Under the pieces are notes generated by a model. It searched no databases and had not been told where the DNA came from. It saw only the letters and a list, made by a program, of their open reading frames with translations. A DNA stretch of 34,816 bases from an uncultured Clostridia bacterium (GTDB taxonomy: Bacteria; Bacillota; Clostridia; TANB77; CAG-508). Position 1 is the first letter of the stretch. Each line of letters begins with the position of its first letter. The position numbers and the translations under genes were made by a program. Below, piece after piece: positions 9,792 to 20,032 of this stretch. Location of the stretch: the NCBI GenBank assembly GCA_947629995.1, contig CANRFX010000002.1, forward strand, positions 1-34,816, written 5' to 3'.

Positions 9792-12700
9792 TTAATCTGG
9801 TGCCCTAAATACATGTGTAAAGTAATTTGGACGATAATTTGAAAATTCTGATCTTATTGCACTTGTTGAACCGCAATTTAATGTTTTTCCTTCTCCTGCA
9901 TATATTTCAGTATGATGATGAACTCCATCATTTATAACTAAAACATCTCCTGGTAAAAGATCATCTTCTGTATATCCACTTGTAGATGTAGCTATTACTT
10001 CAAAATTCATAGGGTTACCAAGTAATGCGCCTGTAGCCCATAAGCAATTTTTACCAGTATATTCAGTAATAACCCATGAAACATAAGCACTACAATCTAC
10101 ATGTCTACTACCTTCTCCTTCTCCCCTTACTGGTAACTTATGCGATCCTATACCTCTATCAGTTGGATACCAATACATATTTTCTCTTAAATATTCATGT
10201 AATTCATATGCTAATTCATAGAATTCTCCTCCACCAGCATAATTACTTGGATCTAAGTCTTCTCCTTGAATTGGAGTTGGATATCTACCTTCTGAGAATA
10301 ATATCCATCTTGCTTCTCCTCTTCTACCTTGGAATTCATTACCTAATTTTTGGAATTGTTCTTTATCTAATTCATAATTACTTGACTTGTATAAGTTTAT
10401 TATTTTATATACATTACCTTTTTCATATAAAATATCTGTTAAACAATCTATTTGATAAGATTTTAGTTCTACTCCTCTTATCTCTGCAATTTGTTTTACT
10501 CTTTCATTCAATTTATTCCAAGCTTTTATAGATATTTTCTCTACAGTTTCAACATCAATTTGAGATTTTCCGTAAATATTGTATTCACTGTCTTTTATGT
10601 TGATTCCTTGTTCTTTAAATAAATCTACATTCTGCCATCTATAACCAACATCCATATCATAAGTTCTAACATCTACACCATAAATTTTGTTTCCTATTCC
10701 TCTATCTAGTTCATCATGCAAAATGTATTTCGTTTTGTCTGGTGTTACACATGAATAAATATTTGGTGTAGAATTATAATCATATGTTGTATCGCCTTCC
10801 ATGAATTTTCTTAATTCATTATTCTCCCATGCTCTTGTAAATGCCCATCCTATTGTTCCTTCTGTTTTTTGTTTTACTTTTTCAAATTTATTATCTTCAT
10901 ATTGAGTAAATACTTCTTCTGGCTCTAATACACCATAATTTTCTTTTGTTGCTTTATGTAATAAATATTTTGTTAAATCAACTAATTTAGCTGCTTTAGC
11001 ATTAGAATTTAATGCTTCAAATAACCAACTTGGTTCAATACGCTTAAATTCATCTGCTTGTTTGTATAATTTTACAAACTTTTCCCCGCCTTCTTCTTTA
11101 TCAACTATTGTTTTTCCTGAAGAATATTTATTAATTACATTTGTAGAAGAAACTGTTGTTACTGTAGTTGTTGTCACTGTCGCAGTATCTGTATTTTCTG
11201 TGGTTTCTTCTGTAGATGAATCTGGACCTGTTTGAGTTGTTGATGCATTATCTTTTTGTGCTACATCAATATCTTTGTATGTTACTTCATTATGAACAGT
11301 TATAGCCCAGCTATCAGCATAAGTTAATTCTATATTTTCAGATACTGTTTCTGTTATTTTTTCTGTACTATGTGTATCAGTTGTTGTTGTACTTCTAGGA
11401 GTGTTTTGTAATATTCTTTCATTATATGAGATTTGTAAGCTATTAACTGGATTTTGAATTAGTCTACTTTGTAGAAGTTGTTGATATGCTTCATCTGTTA
11501 AAGTTGTTGTAACTGTTTCTTCTTTTGTAGTTACTGTCTTAGTTGTTGTTACTTGATCTTGTATTGCTACAATATATTCACTATCTATTGCAAGGTCAGC
11601 AAGTCCTAAACAGAAATTAACATCTTTTCCATATACATTCATTATCATTAAGTAATCATATGGCATTGTATATTTTTCCATAACTGTAGCTATATTAACA
11701 GAAGATCCTTTACTATATGTAGTTTTTCCATCTGCATATGACCATTTAGCAAAAACAATTTCTCTATTATTATTTATTGTAAATACTTCTAAAACATTTG
11801 CATTTTGTTGATTTATATATGCATTAAATACACCTTCTGGAACATAAGTCATTTCTACGACTTTTCCTTTTACTTCTGATAGATTTCCTATGGTTTTGTC
11901 TGGAATAACTCTTTTTAATTTTACAGCTGCTTGAAATTTATTTTTTTCATCTACTTGCCTATCTGTTACTGCCATTGCTTTTTTTCTAGCAGATGTAGAA
12001 TATGTTCCAGATACTATTGTTCCATGAAGTTCATCATATACTCTCTGTCCTGAATCAACTCTTTCTTGTATTTGACTTGCATTATCTCCAGACTGTTCAT
12101 ATACACTATGAAATTGAAGTGCAGCTTCAGAAATACTAGTCGATTTTTTAAAGCTATCTTCTAATAAACTATTAAATCCATTTTCACATTCCCACATAAA
12201 GAAGTCTAGTTGCATTTTTAAATCGTCTATTCCTTTTCCTTGGTCAGTAGCAAAATTATATAAATTTCTTTTCCTTGTCCAATATGTCCATCCTGCTAAT
12301 CCATATCCTCCACCACCTGTTTTATCATGTGCAAATCCATCTGCACCCATTGCTTGGAATTCTTTTGTTTTTTCTTCATCATATTCTTTTAAATTAGAGT
12401 GAAGATAATCTCCTTGCACAGCATTTGATCTAAAATTAGATTCTTCATACCAGTTTCCCATTATACCAGCAGTTGCTTCTTCTGAAAAACCTTTTGAAAT
12501 TAAATATGCCCATATTGCCTCTTCTGGGGTACTTCCTTGAAGTTCGTCTGAATCAGAAGATGAAGATGCTCCATATTCTCTAAGAATTTTACTCTTTATG
12601 CTTGCTACAAATGTATTTTGATTATCTTCATCAATATGTATTCCTTCTTGATCGTTTGTTATTAAATATCCAAATTCATCTACATATCCAGAGGTTGTAT

Positions 12701-13649
12701 CAATCCAAAAAGCATTTTCTTGTGTTTTACAATATTCTTCTATTTCATTATTAAATTTATCAATTTTTTCTTGATATTTCTCTCTATTATGTATGGTATA
12801 ATTTTTTCCCAAAGGAAAAACTTTTTGCACATAAATTGGTTTTCCTGGATATTTTTCTATTAATTTACTTATAAGTTGTCCCATTTCGTCTATTTCATCA
12901 GGATTATAAAACCCAAGTAATATGCAAACTCCTGTTGCATTGTTTGGTAATGTATCAATTTCATCAAGCCATTTTTTTGGAGTATATTCATTTTTGGCAT
13001 AATAGTTACATCCATCTTCTAATAGTCCTGAATTGTGTAAACGTACTAAGAAGGAATCACCAAGCATTATGACTCCTTCCATAGAATTTAATAAATTTGT
13101 AGTTTCTTCAGGTTCGTATAAAATATCTACTCCATTTAAATTTGGTAATTTAGAATTTGGTAATCCTTCTCCTAAGTTTGGAAGTTGAGTAACAAGTTCT
13201 GCTTTAATGTATTGTTTTAAAATATCAGGATCAGTTATTTTTCTTTCAACATAATCATCACTTGCTTTTATAACTTTTTCTAATTTCTTATCAATGTCAT
13301 CAACAAATGCTAATGAATATCCATTTTGAGGTGTTCCGTTTATTGTAACAAGTTCAGATATATCACTTATATTTAATATTGAATTAATACTATATTTTCC
13401 ATATGCAGTTAGTTTTTCAGCATCATCTGCATCTAAAAACCAACTTATTGCTGCTAAAAGTAACAATACAAAAACACTTACTAATATTACTATAAAAACT
13501 ATTTTACTAAATATTATTTTTACTACTGATTTTAACATTTGCATAGCACCGTTTTTAACTGTTTTTACACTTTTTTTTGAACTTGATTTCCCCATATCTT
13601 TTGCTTTTTGCTTTGTAATTTCTCCTAACTTGCTCTCATTATCTTCCAA
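9792..13649 (-). CDS. Giant T4SS-associated cell-wall hydrolase: SGNH-like + phage-tail-type lysozyme + NlpC/P60
   Basis: About 1285 residues. A membrane helix lies near 45-68, so the rest is probably outside the cell. Domains in order: an SGNH/GDSL-like hydrolase at about 190-360 (MLGDSFLVRL block, ending in a GIHID block that could hold the Asp/His pair); a phage-tail-type lysozyme at about 370-540 (AIWAYLISKGFSEEATAGIMGNWYEES, then GGYGLAGWTYW); a Thr-rich middle part; and a C-terminal NlpC/P60 peptidase with the DCSAYVSW cysteine and HHHTEIY histidine blocks. VirB1/CwlT-like proteins open the wall for the secretion channel. I chose the TTG at 13647-13649 because GAGGTGA lies 6 bases upstream; the GTG at 13658 overlaps that site. 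A 29-base gap from VirB6 suggests one operon. Confidence 0.85.
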   Translation of the reverse strand: MEDNESKLGEITKQKAKDMGKSSSKKSVKTVKNGAMQMLKSVVKIIFSKIVFIVILVSVFVLLLLAAISWFLDADDAEKLTAYGKYSINSILNISDISELVTINGTPQNGYSLAFVDDIDKKLEKVIKASDDYVERKITDPDILKQYIKAELVTQLPNLGEGLPNSKLPNLNGVDILYEPEETTNLLNSMEGVIMLGDSFLVRLHNSGLLEDGCNYYAKNEYTPKKWLDEIDTLPNNATGVCILLGFYNPDEIDEMGQLISKLIEKYPGKPIYVQKVFPLGKNYTIHNREKYQEKIDKFNNEIEEYCKTQENAFWIDTTSGYVDEFGYLITNDQEGIHIDEDNQNTFVASIKSKILREYGASSSSDSDELQGSTPEEAIWAYLISKGFSEEATAGIMGNWYEESNFRSNAVQGDYLHSNLKEYDEEKTKEFQAMGADGFAHDKTGGGGYGLAGWTYWTRKRNLYNFATDQGKGIDDLKMQLDFFMWECENGFNSLLEDSFKKSTSISEAALQFHSVYEQSGDNASQIQERVDSGQRVYDELHGTIVSGTYSTSARKKAMAVTDRQVDEKNKFQAAVKLKRVIPDKTIGNLSEVKGKVVEMTYVPEGVFNAYINQQNANVLEVFTINNNREIVFAKWSYADGKTTYSKGSSVNIATVMEKYTMPYDYLMIMNVYGKDVNFCLGLADLAIDSEYIVAIQDQVTTTKTVTTKEETVTTTLTDEAYQQLLQSRLIQNPVNSLQISYNERILQNTPRSTTTTDTHSTEKITETVSENIELTYADSWAITVHNEVTYKDIDVAQKDNASTTQTGPDSSTEETTENTDTATVTTTTVTTVSSTNVINKYSSGKTIVDKEEGGEKFVKLYKQADEFKRIEPSWLFEALNSNAKAAKLVDLTKYLLHKATKENYGVLEPEEVFTQYEDNKFEKVKQKTEGTIGWAFTRAWENNELRKFMEGDTTYDYNSTPNIYSCVTPDKTKYILHDELDRGIGNKIYGVDVRTYDMDVGYRWQNVDLFKEQGINIKDSEYNIYGKSQIDVETVEKISIKAWNKLNERVKQIAEIRGVELKSYQIDCLTDILYEKGNVYKIINLYKSSNYELDKEQFQKLGNEFQGRRGEARWILFSEGRYPTPIQGEDLDPSNYAGGGEFYELAYELHEYLRENMYWYPTDRGIGSHKLPVRGEGEGSRHVDCSAYVSWVITEYTGKNCLWATGALLGNPMNFEVIATSTSGYTEDDLLPGDVLVINDGVHHHTEIYAGEGKTLNCGSTSAIRSEFSNYRPNYFTHVFRAPD

Positions 13650-13687
13650 TTTTCTCACCTCTTTTTCTATGTATTAAACTGTATATT

Positions 13688-16441
13688 TTATTTTCTTCCA
13701 AAAGCTTGATCTAATAAATCCATTATTCTATCTCTTTTAGCCGCATCACCACCAACCATACTATCTACTTCATTACTTAAGTCTATTCTCTTGTTTGTAT
13801 CCCTTAAATCGTCCATTGAAACATTTTCTTTAAATTTCATTAAACTTGCTGCATTTCTTGATGTTAAATTTGGGTTTTTCAACATCAATTTTGATGCTGT
13901 ATTTAATTCTTTTTGATCTGTAATTCCTAGTTTTCTTAATTCCATTTGCATTTTTTTAACTTGTTTCCAATTACCTTCAAATTCTTTCTTTAGATTTTTT
14001 TCAACTTCTTTGCTTTTATTCCATTCTTTATCAGCTTTAACATCTTCATATTTATCGCCATAATATCCTTCTTGGAAAGCATCTTTTACATTTCCTACTC
14101 CATTCTTAGCACCTGTTAGTAATCCTTCTGCTGCTCCATATACACCTTTTCCTACAGCATATCCTCCTGCAATACCTGTTAATCCGTATTTAGCAACATC
14201 TGAATATTCATCTCCTGCAAGACCTGCTGCAACACCTATTGTTCCTAATGTTCCTGCTCCTAGTCCAGCTAATGCTAATTTAGTTGCTGTTTTTGCTCCT
14301 TTTGGTATATACTTTTTACCTAGATTTACTCCTCCTCTAGCAATTCCTGTTATAGTTCTTACTCCACGAGTATTTGCAATTCTCCTTGCGCCATTGGCAA
14401 CTGGAGCAACGAAGCTTCTAGTATTATTTCTAACCCTACCTATAGATCTACCTATTGATCTTCTTCTAGGTAACCTTCTAACTCTTTGTCTTGCTGAACC
14501 TCCAGATCCTGAACCTCCGGATCCTGAACCTGTTAATCCATCATTAAAGCCTTGTAGATTTTTTAAATCTTTTCCTCTTCTTCCACTATCTGCAAAATTT
14601 ATGTTAGAATTATTACTATTAGATCCACCTGAATTACTATTATTTCCTCCTCCACCTTTTGGATGAGGAAGTCTCTGTAATCCTGAAAGTAAAGTGCTAA
14701 ATACTGCTCCACCTGCAAATCCACTTGTATAACTACTTCCAATAGGTGCCTTATCAAATCCGAAAAATTTTCTAATAATTTTTATAGATTGTGATAAAAA
14801 TCCTAATATAATTAAAGAATAAAGTACATTTGTTTTAAATAAATCCATTGCACTTACAGCTAGTATTGTAAATAATAATAGATGTAATGGTTGTAATAAT
14901 AAGTTAAATATATATTCTTTTAACCACATATTAAAACCTTGTGCTTGTCCATCTCCTACTTTATCAATTGGATATGTAATTGCAACTAATGGACCTATTA
15001 ATGTCAGAAACGCCATATAAACAACCCTTTTGAAATATTGCCATGTAAACATGATTGTATAAATTACAAAAAGTGTGTATAATATTGTATATGCCATTTC
15101 TTGTAAAGTGTCTTCTGGGAAACTTATTGCTAATCTAATAGAAGTTGCTAATGTTTGTGCTGTAATAGATCCTTGTTCTTCTTTTGCCTGTTCAACTACT
15201 TCACTTTCGTTTTCTTGATCATTGTTTTCTTGCGCTTCTGCATTTACACTGCTTTGCGTACCATTTAAAGCACTTACATAAGATCCATATAACATATCTG
15301 TTAAAGATTCTGTTAAGTATAATGCAAATGCCATAATATAATGCATTATAAATAACATACATATTGCCATTAACCAATCTTTTAACATTGTTTTATATTT
15401 AGCTTGTTCTGTAGTAGATGATAGAATAATTCTAATTGCTATATATACTAATATAGTTAACATTACAACAAGCGCTAAATCTCTTAGTGTATTATACCAT
15501 TTTGATATTGTTCCTTGCATTTGCATTGCTACATTTCCAATTGCTTTTGTGGAATTTGTTTTTCCAAAATTTGTATTAATGTTTAAATTAATACCACAAT
15601 CTAATGCATTATTATAATAATCTAACCATTCTATTTTACTACTTTGTTCTTGAATTTGTGCATCTATGTTCCTAACCCATCTTTCTTGATCTGTAAGACT
15701 TCCCCCTGTATTTTCCCCATTTCCATATTGTTTTTTGTTTGGATCTTGTCCATCACTTAGTATAAGATCATATTCGCTATTATTATTTATTTCTTGCATT
15801 TTTGCTAAAAATACACTTTTTATGTAATCAAAATTTGCATCTGTTTCTTCATTATTGTCATTTAAAAAATTTGCTATGTCTAATTGCTTTTCTGCATTTT
15901 CTCCATTTTGAATAACATCTGGATTATTTACAGAAGGATTTATAAAATTAACATCAAATGCTGGTATTTTGTTTGCAAAAATATTTTCAACGCTATAATA
16001 TATAGATGGAAATACTATATCTTTACTGTAATATGTTTTTATTTCATCAGTATCAACTTCTCCATCGCCATCTAAATCTGCTGTTGTATCACCCGAATAA
16101 TTAGCTCCCCATGCATCAAGCCAAGCAATACCATTTCCAAGTATAGGTATGCTATAGGCAAAATCATCTAATCCACTTCCAAAATATTCTCCATTTTGCA
16201 ATTCATCTAATGTTGTCTTAAACACTGCCTTAGGAGCTCCATCAATAAATGTAGGTTGAAGAAAATTAAAAACCGCATCTCCCAAACCACACACTAAAGC
16301 CTGAATAGGAGAGAATAATGGTCCTACCCAATCAACATCATCTGCACGAGACTCTACAGGAAATATGAAGTTAAGCATTATTGTAACTATAATTAGTACT
16401 ATTAGCATCTTCTGTATAAAGCTATTTTTATTCATATTCAT
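13688..16441 (-). CDS. VirB6/TrbL-like polytopic channel protein
   Basis: 917 residues. An N-terminal signal-like helix (about 10-28, then VESRADD) precedes an outer domain that includes an EF-hand-like loop at 121-132 (DLDGDGEVDTDE). Six or so membrane helices lie between about 315 and 570, as in VirB6/TrbL inner-membrane channel proteins. After them comes a Gly/Ser/Asn-rich linker, an Arg-rich patch (RRLPRRRS), a Gly/Ala-rich stretch and a charged helical tail. The start has GAGGAG 7 bases upstream and overlaps the end of virB4 by 14 bases, so the two are translationally close. The T4SS context makes the VirB6 role likely; the calcium loop is seen by motif only. Confidence 0.75.
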   Translation of the reverse strand: MNMNKNSFIQKMLIVLIIVTIMLNFIFPVESRADDVDWVGPLFSPIQALVCGLGDAVFNFLQPTFIDGAPKAVFKTTLDELQNGEYFGSGLDDFAYSIPILGNGIAWLDAWGANYSGDTTADLDGDGEVDTDEIKTYYSKDIVFPSIYYSVENIFANKIPAFDVNFINPSVNNPDVIQNGENAEKQLDIANFLNDNNEETDANFDYIKSVFLAKMQEINNNSEYDLILSDGQDPNKKQYGNGENTGGSLTDQERWVRNIDAQIQEQSSKIEWLDYYNNALDCGINLNINTNFGKTNSTKAIGNVAMQMQGTISKWYNTLRDLALVVMLTILVYIAIRIILSSTTEQAKYKTMLKDWLMAICMLFIMHYIMAFALYLTESLTDMLYGSYVSALNGTQSSVNAEAQENNDQENESEVVEQAKEEQGSITAQTLATSIRLAISFPEDTLQEMAYTILYTLFVIYTIMFTWQYFKRVVYMAFLTLIGPLVAITYPIDKVGDGQAQGFNMWLKEYIFNLLLQPLHLLLFTILAVSAMDLFKTNVLYSLIILGFLSQSIKIIRKFFGFDKAPIGSSYTSGFAGGAVFSTLLSGLQRLPHPKGGGGNNSNSGGSNSNNSNINFADSGRRGKDLKNLQGFNDGLTGSGSGGSGSGGSARQRVRRLPRRRSIGRSIGRVRNNTRSFVAPVANGARRIANTRGVRTITGIARGGVNLGKKYIPKGAKTATKLALAGLGAGTLGTIGVAAGLAGDEYSDVAKYGLTGIAGGYAVGKGVYGAAEGLLTGAKNGVGNVKDAFQEGYYGDKYEDVKADKEWNKSKEVEKNLKKEFEGNWKQVKKMQMELRKLGITDQKELNTASKLMLKNPNLTSRNAASLMKFKENVSMDDLRDTNKRIDLSNEVDSMVGGDAAKRDRIMDLLDQAFGRK

Positions 16442-18407
16442 AATTATTCTCCTCTTTTACCTTTCTCATTTCTACTAATTTATTTAAGTTTGTTTCTACA
16501 AATTCAAATTCTTTTTGCGTTGGTGTTATCTGTATAATAGCAGAATCTGCTCCTACTTTTAATAATCCTTCTCCTTTTAAGCAAGTAATTAAAAAGTTTG
16601 ACTCTCCTTCACTTAATTTAAATACTTCTTTTAAATATTCAATTTCTGATTTATCTTGTGCTAAAAATAATTTTGTATCAGATGATGTTAAAACTGCTTG
16701 CGCTTCTGGCTTTTCATAAAAGTCTTGAAATCTCTGCGAAATAATTGCAAGAGATACATTTCTTTTTCTAGCACGCCTTGCCATTGTATTTAAAAAATCT
16801 ACTGCTTCTGGGTAAGGTAAAAGCATCCAAGCTTCATCAACTAAAACTCTTTTCTTTCTAGCCTTTTTTCTATCTTCACTATTTTTCTTAACATATTTTT
16901 CCCAAATCCATGAAAGTAATATTTGTTGAGCAAGTGGTCTTGCAAATCTTTCCTCTAATTGTGAAATATCTAAATTAATAAATGGTGCTCCATCTAATAA
17001 TTCAAATGTAGATTGCCCGTCAAAATACGCCATTTGTCCATCATATTCTCTTATATATTGTTTCATAACTTTTAACAAATAACTATAATGGAAATTATAA
17101 TCTGTATTATTGTTTTCTTTGGCCTTTCTTTGAATTCTTTTATACCAAGAACCAATTGTTGGCATTTTTTTCTTTTCTCTATATAGTCTTTCTTGTGAAT
17201 TAAATTTACCACTTTCTTCATACAAACTATTAGGATTACTAGTTATATTAATTGCAGCATATTCTTCTGAAACAGCTTCTGCAATAATTTGTTTTGTAAG
17301 TTCATTTACATCTGTACTTCTTGTACTACCTCTTGCCATTGTAATTAAAGCTTGTGTAACGTCTTCTACTTTATTTTCAACATTTACTACTATTCTTTCT
17401 TTTCCTGTAATTTCATCTTTTACAATTTCAGGTTCAATATCAAAAAGGTTAATAATAGTTTGAGAATTTGGACTTAATACTACATTAATTCCTCCCAAAC
17501 TTTCTGCTACAATTGAATATTCTCCTTCTGCATCTAAAGCTAAACTTTCAATTCCCATTAATACAGAAGATCTAGAAATCAATGTTTTCATTGTAACAGA
17601 TTTACCAGCACCTGATTTAGCAAATATAACCATATTGTAATTTGTAAGTGATGAATGGAAATTGTCAAAAAGAATTGGCGTTCCTGTTTGTCTATTAAAT
17701 CCTAATGGAACTCCTGTAGGATGTCCTACATCAGAGGTTGTAAATGGAAATACTGTTGCCATTGAACCCCTATCAAAAGTATGTATTTTCTTAACTTTGT
17801 CATTCATTAATGGTAAATTGGATTGAAATGCTTCTTCTTGTAATGCCCATGCACTTTTAATATCTAATAGACTTTTTGACATTTCTGTAGCAAGTAATTT
17901 TGTTAATTTATCCAAATCTGCCATATTATATGCAAATAATGTTGATACAATAGAAGCTTCAAATAATTTATTAAATCCTGCTGCTATCTCATCTCTTAAT
18001 TGTTCTGCTTCTACTCTTTTTTGTGCTAGCAAACTTTCTCTATTAATATTTCCTTTATCCGCTTCTACAATCCTTTCTGTTTCTAGTTCATTAATAACTC
18101 TATTTAATTCATTTTGTGATCTAGATTCTGGAATAGGATTTATATAAACAGATGTGTTGATATCTCCAAACATATACATATCTCTAAGTAATTCTGGGAA
18201 TGTACACATTCTAGGTAAGGTAGAAATTAAAAAACTTCTTGCATATCTTTTTATACTAGATATAATTTCTAAGTGATCTAAACTAGATGCATCAATTCCA
18301 GATGGTGCTATTAATTCTTTAATTGTAGTCTTTTCTAAAAGACCTGTTTTAATTTGCTTTTTTCCTTGTTCTTGTTGATTTTTTTGTTCCTTTTTCTTCT
18401 TTAGCAT
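16428..18407 (-). CDS. virB4: VirB4/TraC-like secretion ATPase
   Basis: 659 residues, with no membrane segment. Walker A is FAKSGAGKSVTMK near residue 262; Walker B and flanks are KRVLVDEAWMLLP near 525, followed by the ARRARKRNVSLAIISQ segment typical of VirB4. The N-terminal 200 residues are the usual VirB4 family N-domain. VirB4 powers substrate transport and pilin handling in all type IV systems. The start is supported by a strong AAGGAGG site 9 bases upstream, inside the upstream gene, so the two reading frames overlap by 59 bases. This is a true overlap, not a frameshift, because both proteins look complete. Confidence 0.92.
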   Translation of the reverse strand: MLKKKKEQKNQQEQGKKQIKTGLLEKTTIKELIAPSGIDASSLDHLEIISSIKRYARSFLISTLPRMCTFPELLRDMYMFGDINTSVYINPIPESRSQNELNRVINELETERIVEADKGNINRESLLAQKRVEAEQLRDEIAAGFNKLFEASIVSTLFAYNMADLDKLTKLLATEMSKSLLDIKSAWALQEEAFQSNLPLMNDKVKKIHTFDRGSMATVFPFTTSDVGHPTGVPLGFNRQTGTPILFDNFHSSLTNYNMVIFAKSGAGKSVTMKTLISRSSVLMGIESLALDAEGEYSIVAESLGGINVVLSPNSQTIINLFDIEPEIVKDEITGKERIVVNVENKVEDVTQALITMARGSTRSTDVNELTKQIIAEAVSEEYAAINITSNPNSLYEESGKFNSQERLYREKKKMPTIGSWYKRIQRKAKENNNTDYNFHYSYLLKVMKQYIREYDGQMAYFDGQSTFELLDGAPFINLDISQLEERFARPLAQQILLSWIWEKYVKKNSEDRKKARKKRVLVDEAWMLLPYPEAVDFLNTMARRARKRNVSLAIISQRFQDFYEKPEAQAVLTSSDTKLFLAQDKSEIEYLKEVFKLSEGESNFLITCLKGEGLLKVGADSAIIQITPTQKEFEFVETNLNKLVEMRKVKEENNYEYE

Positions 18408-19584
18408 CTACCTTTACCTCCTTTTTTGTATTTTCTTTTCCTTCTAAATCTTTTAATACATCTTCTGCAACTTCAGTTCCTATGTAATCTTTATTTTCTT
18501 CTACAATTATTTTTGCCATTTCATTTATTAATTCATCCATTTTATTTTCTTTTTCAATGGCTTCTTGTTCTTTTCTTGATCTAACACGCTCAACTTTTTC
18601 TACTACTTTCTTAACTGCTTTTTCTTCTATCATTTTATCTAATTCTTCAATTTTTTTATCAAATATATCTTCTGAAGTTGAATATAATTTATCATATTGT
18701 GCTGAAATTGCTTTATCAATTCCGAAGTCTTCTGCTTGATCTCTGTTATATGCCATATAAAGTAATTCTATTAATTCTCTCGTATTTAATATTTTACCAT
18801 TTACACCACAAGCTCCTAAAGTTCTAATAATTGCTTGTGACCTTGTATATAATTCTGAAAAGGCTATATTTCTTACTTCATATTGATCAAATTCATTTGA
18901 CCCTAAGTCTGATGGATAATATGGTATTACAATATAATATTTTTTACTTAATATATTTTTATTTAAGCTCATTTTTTCTGTATCTGCTATTATATCTTTT
19001 CCATATTCATATAAATTTGTTTGTTTTGTTATTTCATAAAGCATTTTTTGTTTGTCCTGATTAGTATATCTTCTTGATTGCATCATTTCGTTATATTGTT
19101 GTTTTTTCATATTTAAATCTGCTTCTATTTGAAATACTCTTTCTTTATAAGCATTAATACTACTTCCTAAATCTATTGTCCTAGTTTGAACATATAACTG
19201 TATAGGATGTCTTAAAGTATTTAAAAATTGTAAAAATCCTTCTTCTACTGCTGTTTTTTCTACGCCAGACATTAAATCATAATTTACACCTTGACATTCT
19301 ACTACCATTATATATTTAAAATTTTCTTTTTGAATAATCATATTATCTTCAACTTTTTCAAATTCCATAAAGTTAAAAATGTTTTGTTGTTTTGTCTCAT
19401 TTGACTCAATTTCTTTTTTACCTTTAGGATTAGATGCTTTAATTTCTTGTATTTTTGGATTTTGATTTCTCCTTTTTATTAATAGTGTAATATAAATTAT
19501 AACTAAAATTATTAAAATTGCTATAAATATAAATAACAATGTTGTTAAAATAGAACCTGTTTCTTGATAATTGTTGTTCCCCAT
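18349..19584 (-). CDS. Membrane-anchored T4SS protein preceding VirB4
   Basis: 411 residues. A membrane helix at about 12-36 is followed by a basic linker and a soluble domain (FMEFEKVEDNMIIQKENFKYIMVVECQGVNYDLMS) that resembles the N-domain of VirB4/TraC proteins, then a coiled-coil region and a Lys/Glu-rich tail. It may be a detached VirB4-like N-domain that anchors the ATPase to the membrane. The next gene, virB4, starts inside it, and prgI ends one base ahead of its start codon, which argues for coupled translation. I recognise the general group seen beside VirB4 in Clostridia but no named family. Confidence 0.7.
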   Translation of the reverse strand: MGNNNYQETGSILTTLLFIFIAILIILVIIYITLLIKRRNQNPKIQEIKASNPKGKKEIESNETKQQNIFNFMEFEKVEDNMIIQKENFKYIMVVECQGVNYDLMSGVEKTAVEEGFLQFLNTLRHPIQLYVQTRTIDLGSSINAYKERVFQIEADLNMKKQQYNEMMQSRRYTNQDKQKMLYEITKQTNLYEYGKDIIADTEKMSLNKNILSKKYYIVIPYYPSDLGSNEFDQYEVRNIAFSELYTRSQAIIRTLGACGVNGKILNTRELIELLYMAYNRDQAEDFGIDKAISAQYDKLYSTSEDIFDKKIEELDKMIEEKAVKKVVEKVERVRSRKEQEAIEKENKMDELINEMAKIIVEENKDYIGTEVAEDVLKDLEGKENTKKEVKVDAKEEKGTKKSTRTRKKAN

Positions 19585-19923
19585 CTATTTTTCCTCCTTT
19601 TCTTTTGTATATATAGAATAAATTTTATTTTTTTTGCTTTTAAATTTTATATATCTTTTTATAACTTCATCTATGTTTTCTCCGCTTATATCATTTAAGG
19701 CTCTTATTTTTGGAATTTTAAAAGTTGCAATTGAAAATCCAATTGCTCCCAAACCAACAATAAACAACAAACCGATTGTTCCCATTCCTATAGCATCAAA
19801 AATAAAATATATTATCCCTCCAATGATGGCTCCTATAAAAGTATAAATCAATGCTTTGGTAGAAAAAATATATAAAATTCTTCCTTCTCCTTTTACGTTT
19901 CTAGGTATATTATATGTTGCCAT
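19585..19923 (-). CDS. prgI: PrgI-family T4SS membrane protein (VirB3-like)
   Basis: 112 residues. The N-terminus TYNIPRNVKGEGRIL and two close membrane helices (about 25-47 and 50-68) followed by FKIPKIRALN are typical of the PrgI family. In Gram-positive type IV systems PrgI takes the VirB3 place and sits next to the VirB4 ATPase, as here. AAGGAGG lies 6 bases before the ATG. A TATAAT box at 19949-19954 (minus strand) may provide a promoter, although its -35 is weak. Confidence 0.85.
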   Translation of the reverse strand: MATYNIPRNVKGEGRILYIFSTKALIYTFIGAIIGGIIYFIFDAIGMGTIGLLFIVGLGAIGFSIATFKIPKIRALNDISGENIDEVIKRYIKFKSKKNKIYSIYTKEKEEK

Positions 19924-20032
19924 GGCGACCTCCTTTTTCTTTATGTATATTATACCAATTTTTTTGTTATTTGTAGCGTTTTTTTGTCGATTTAATCAAA
20001 ATGTAATGATAATGTAATATGCATGTAATATA

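Noticed and set aside
18349..18407. Overlap of virB4 and the upstream gene as another frameshift
   Set aside because: virB4 has its own strong ribosome site and a complete N-domain, and the upstream protein ends in an ordinary Lys-rich tail. No CGG is involved.
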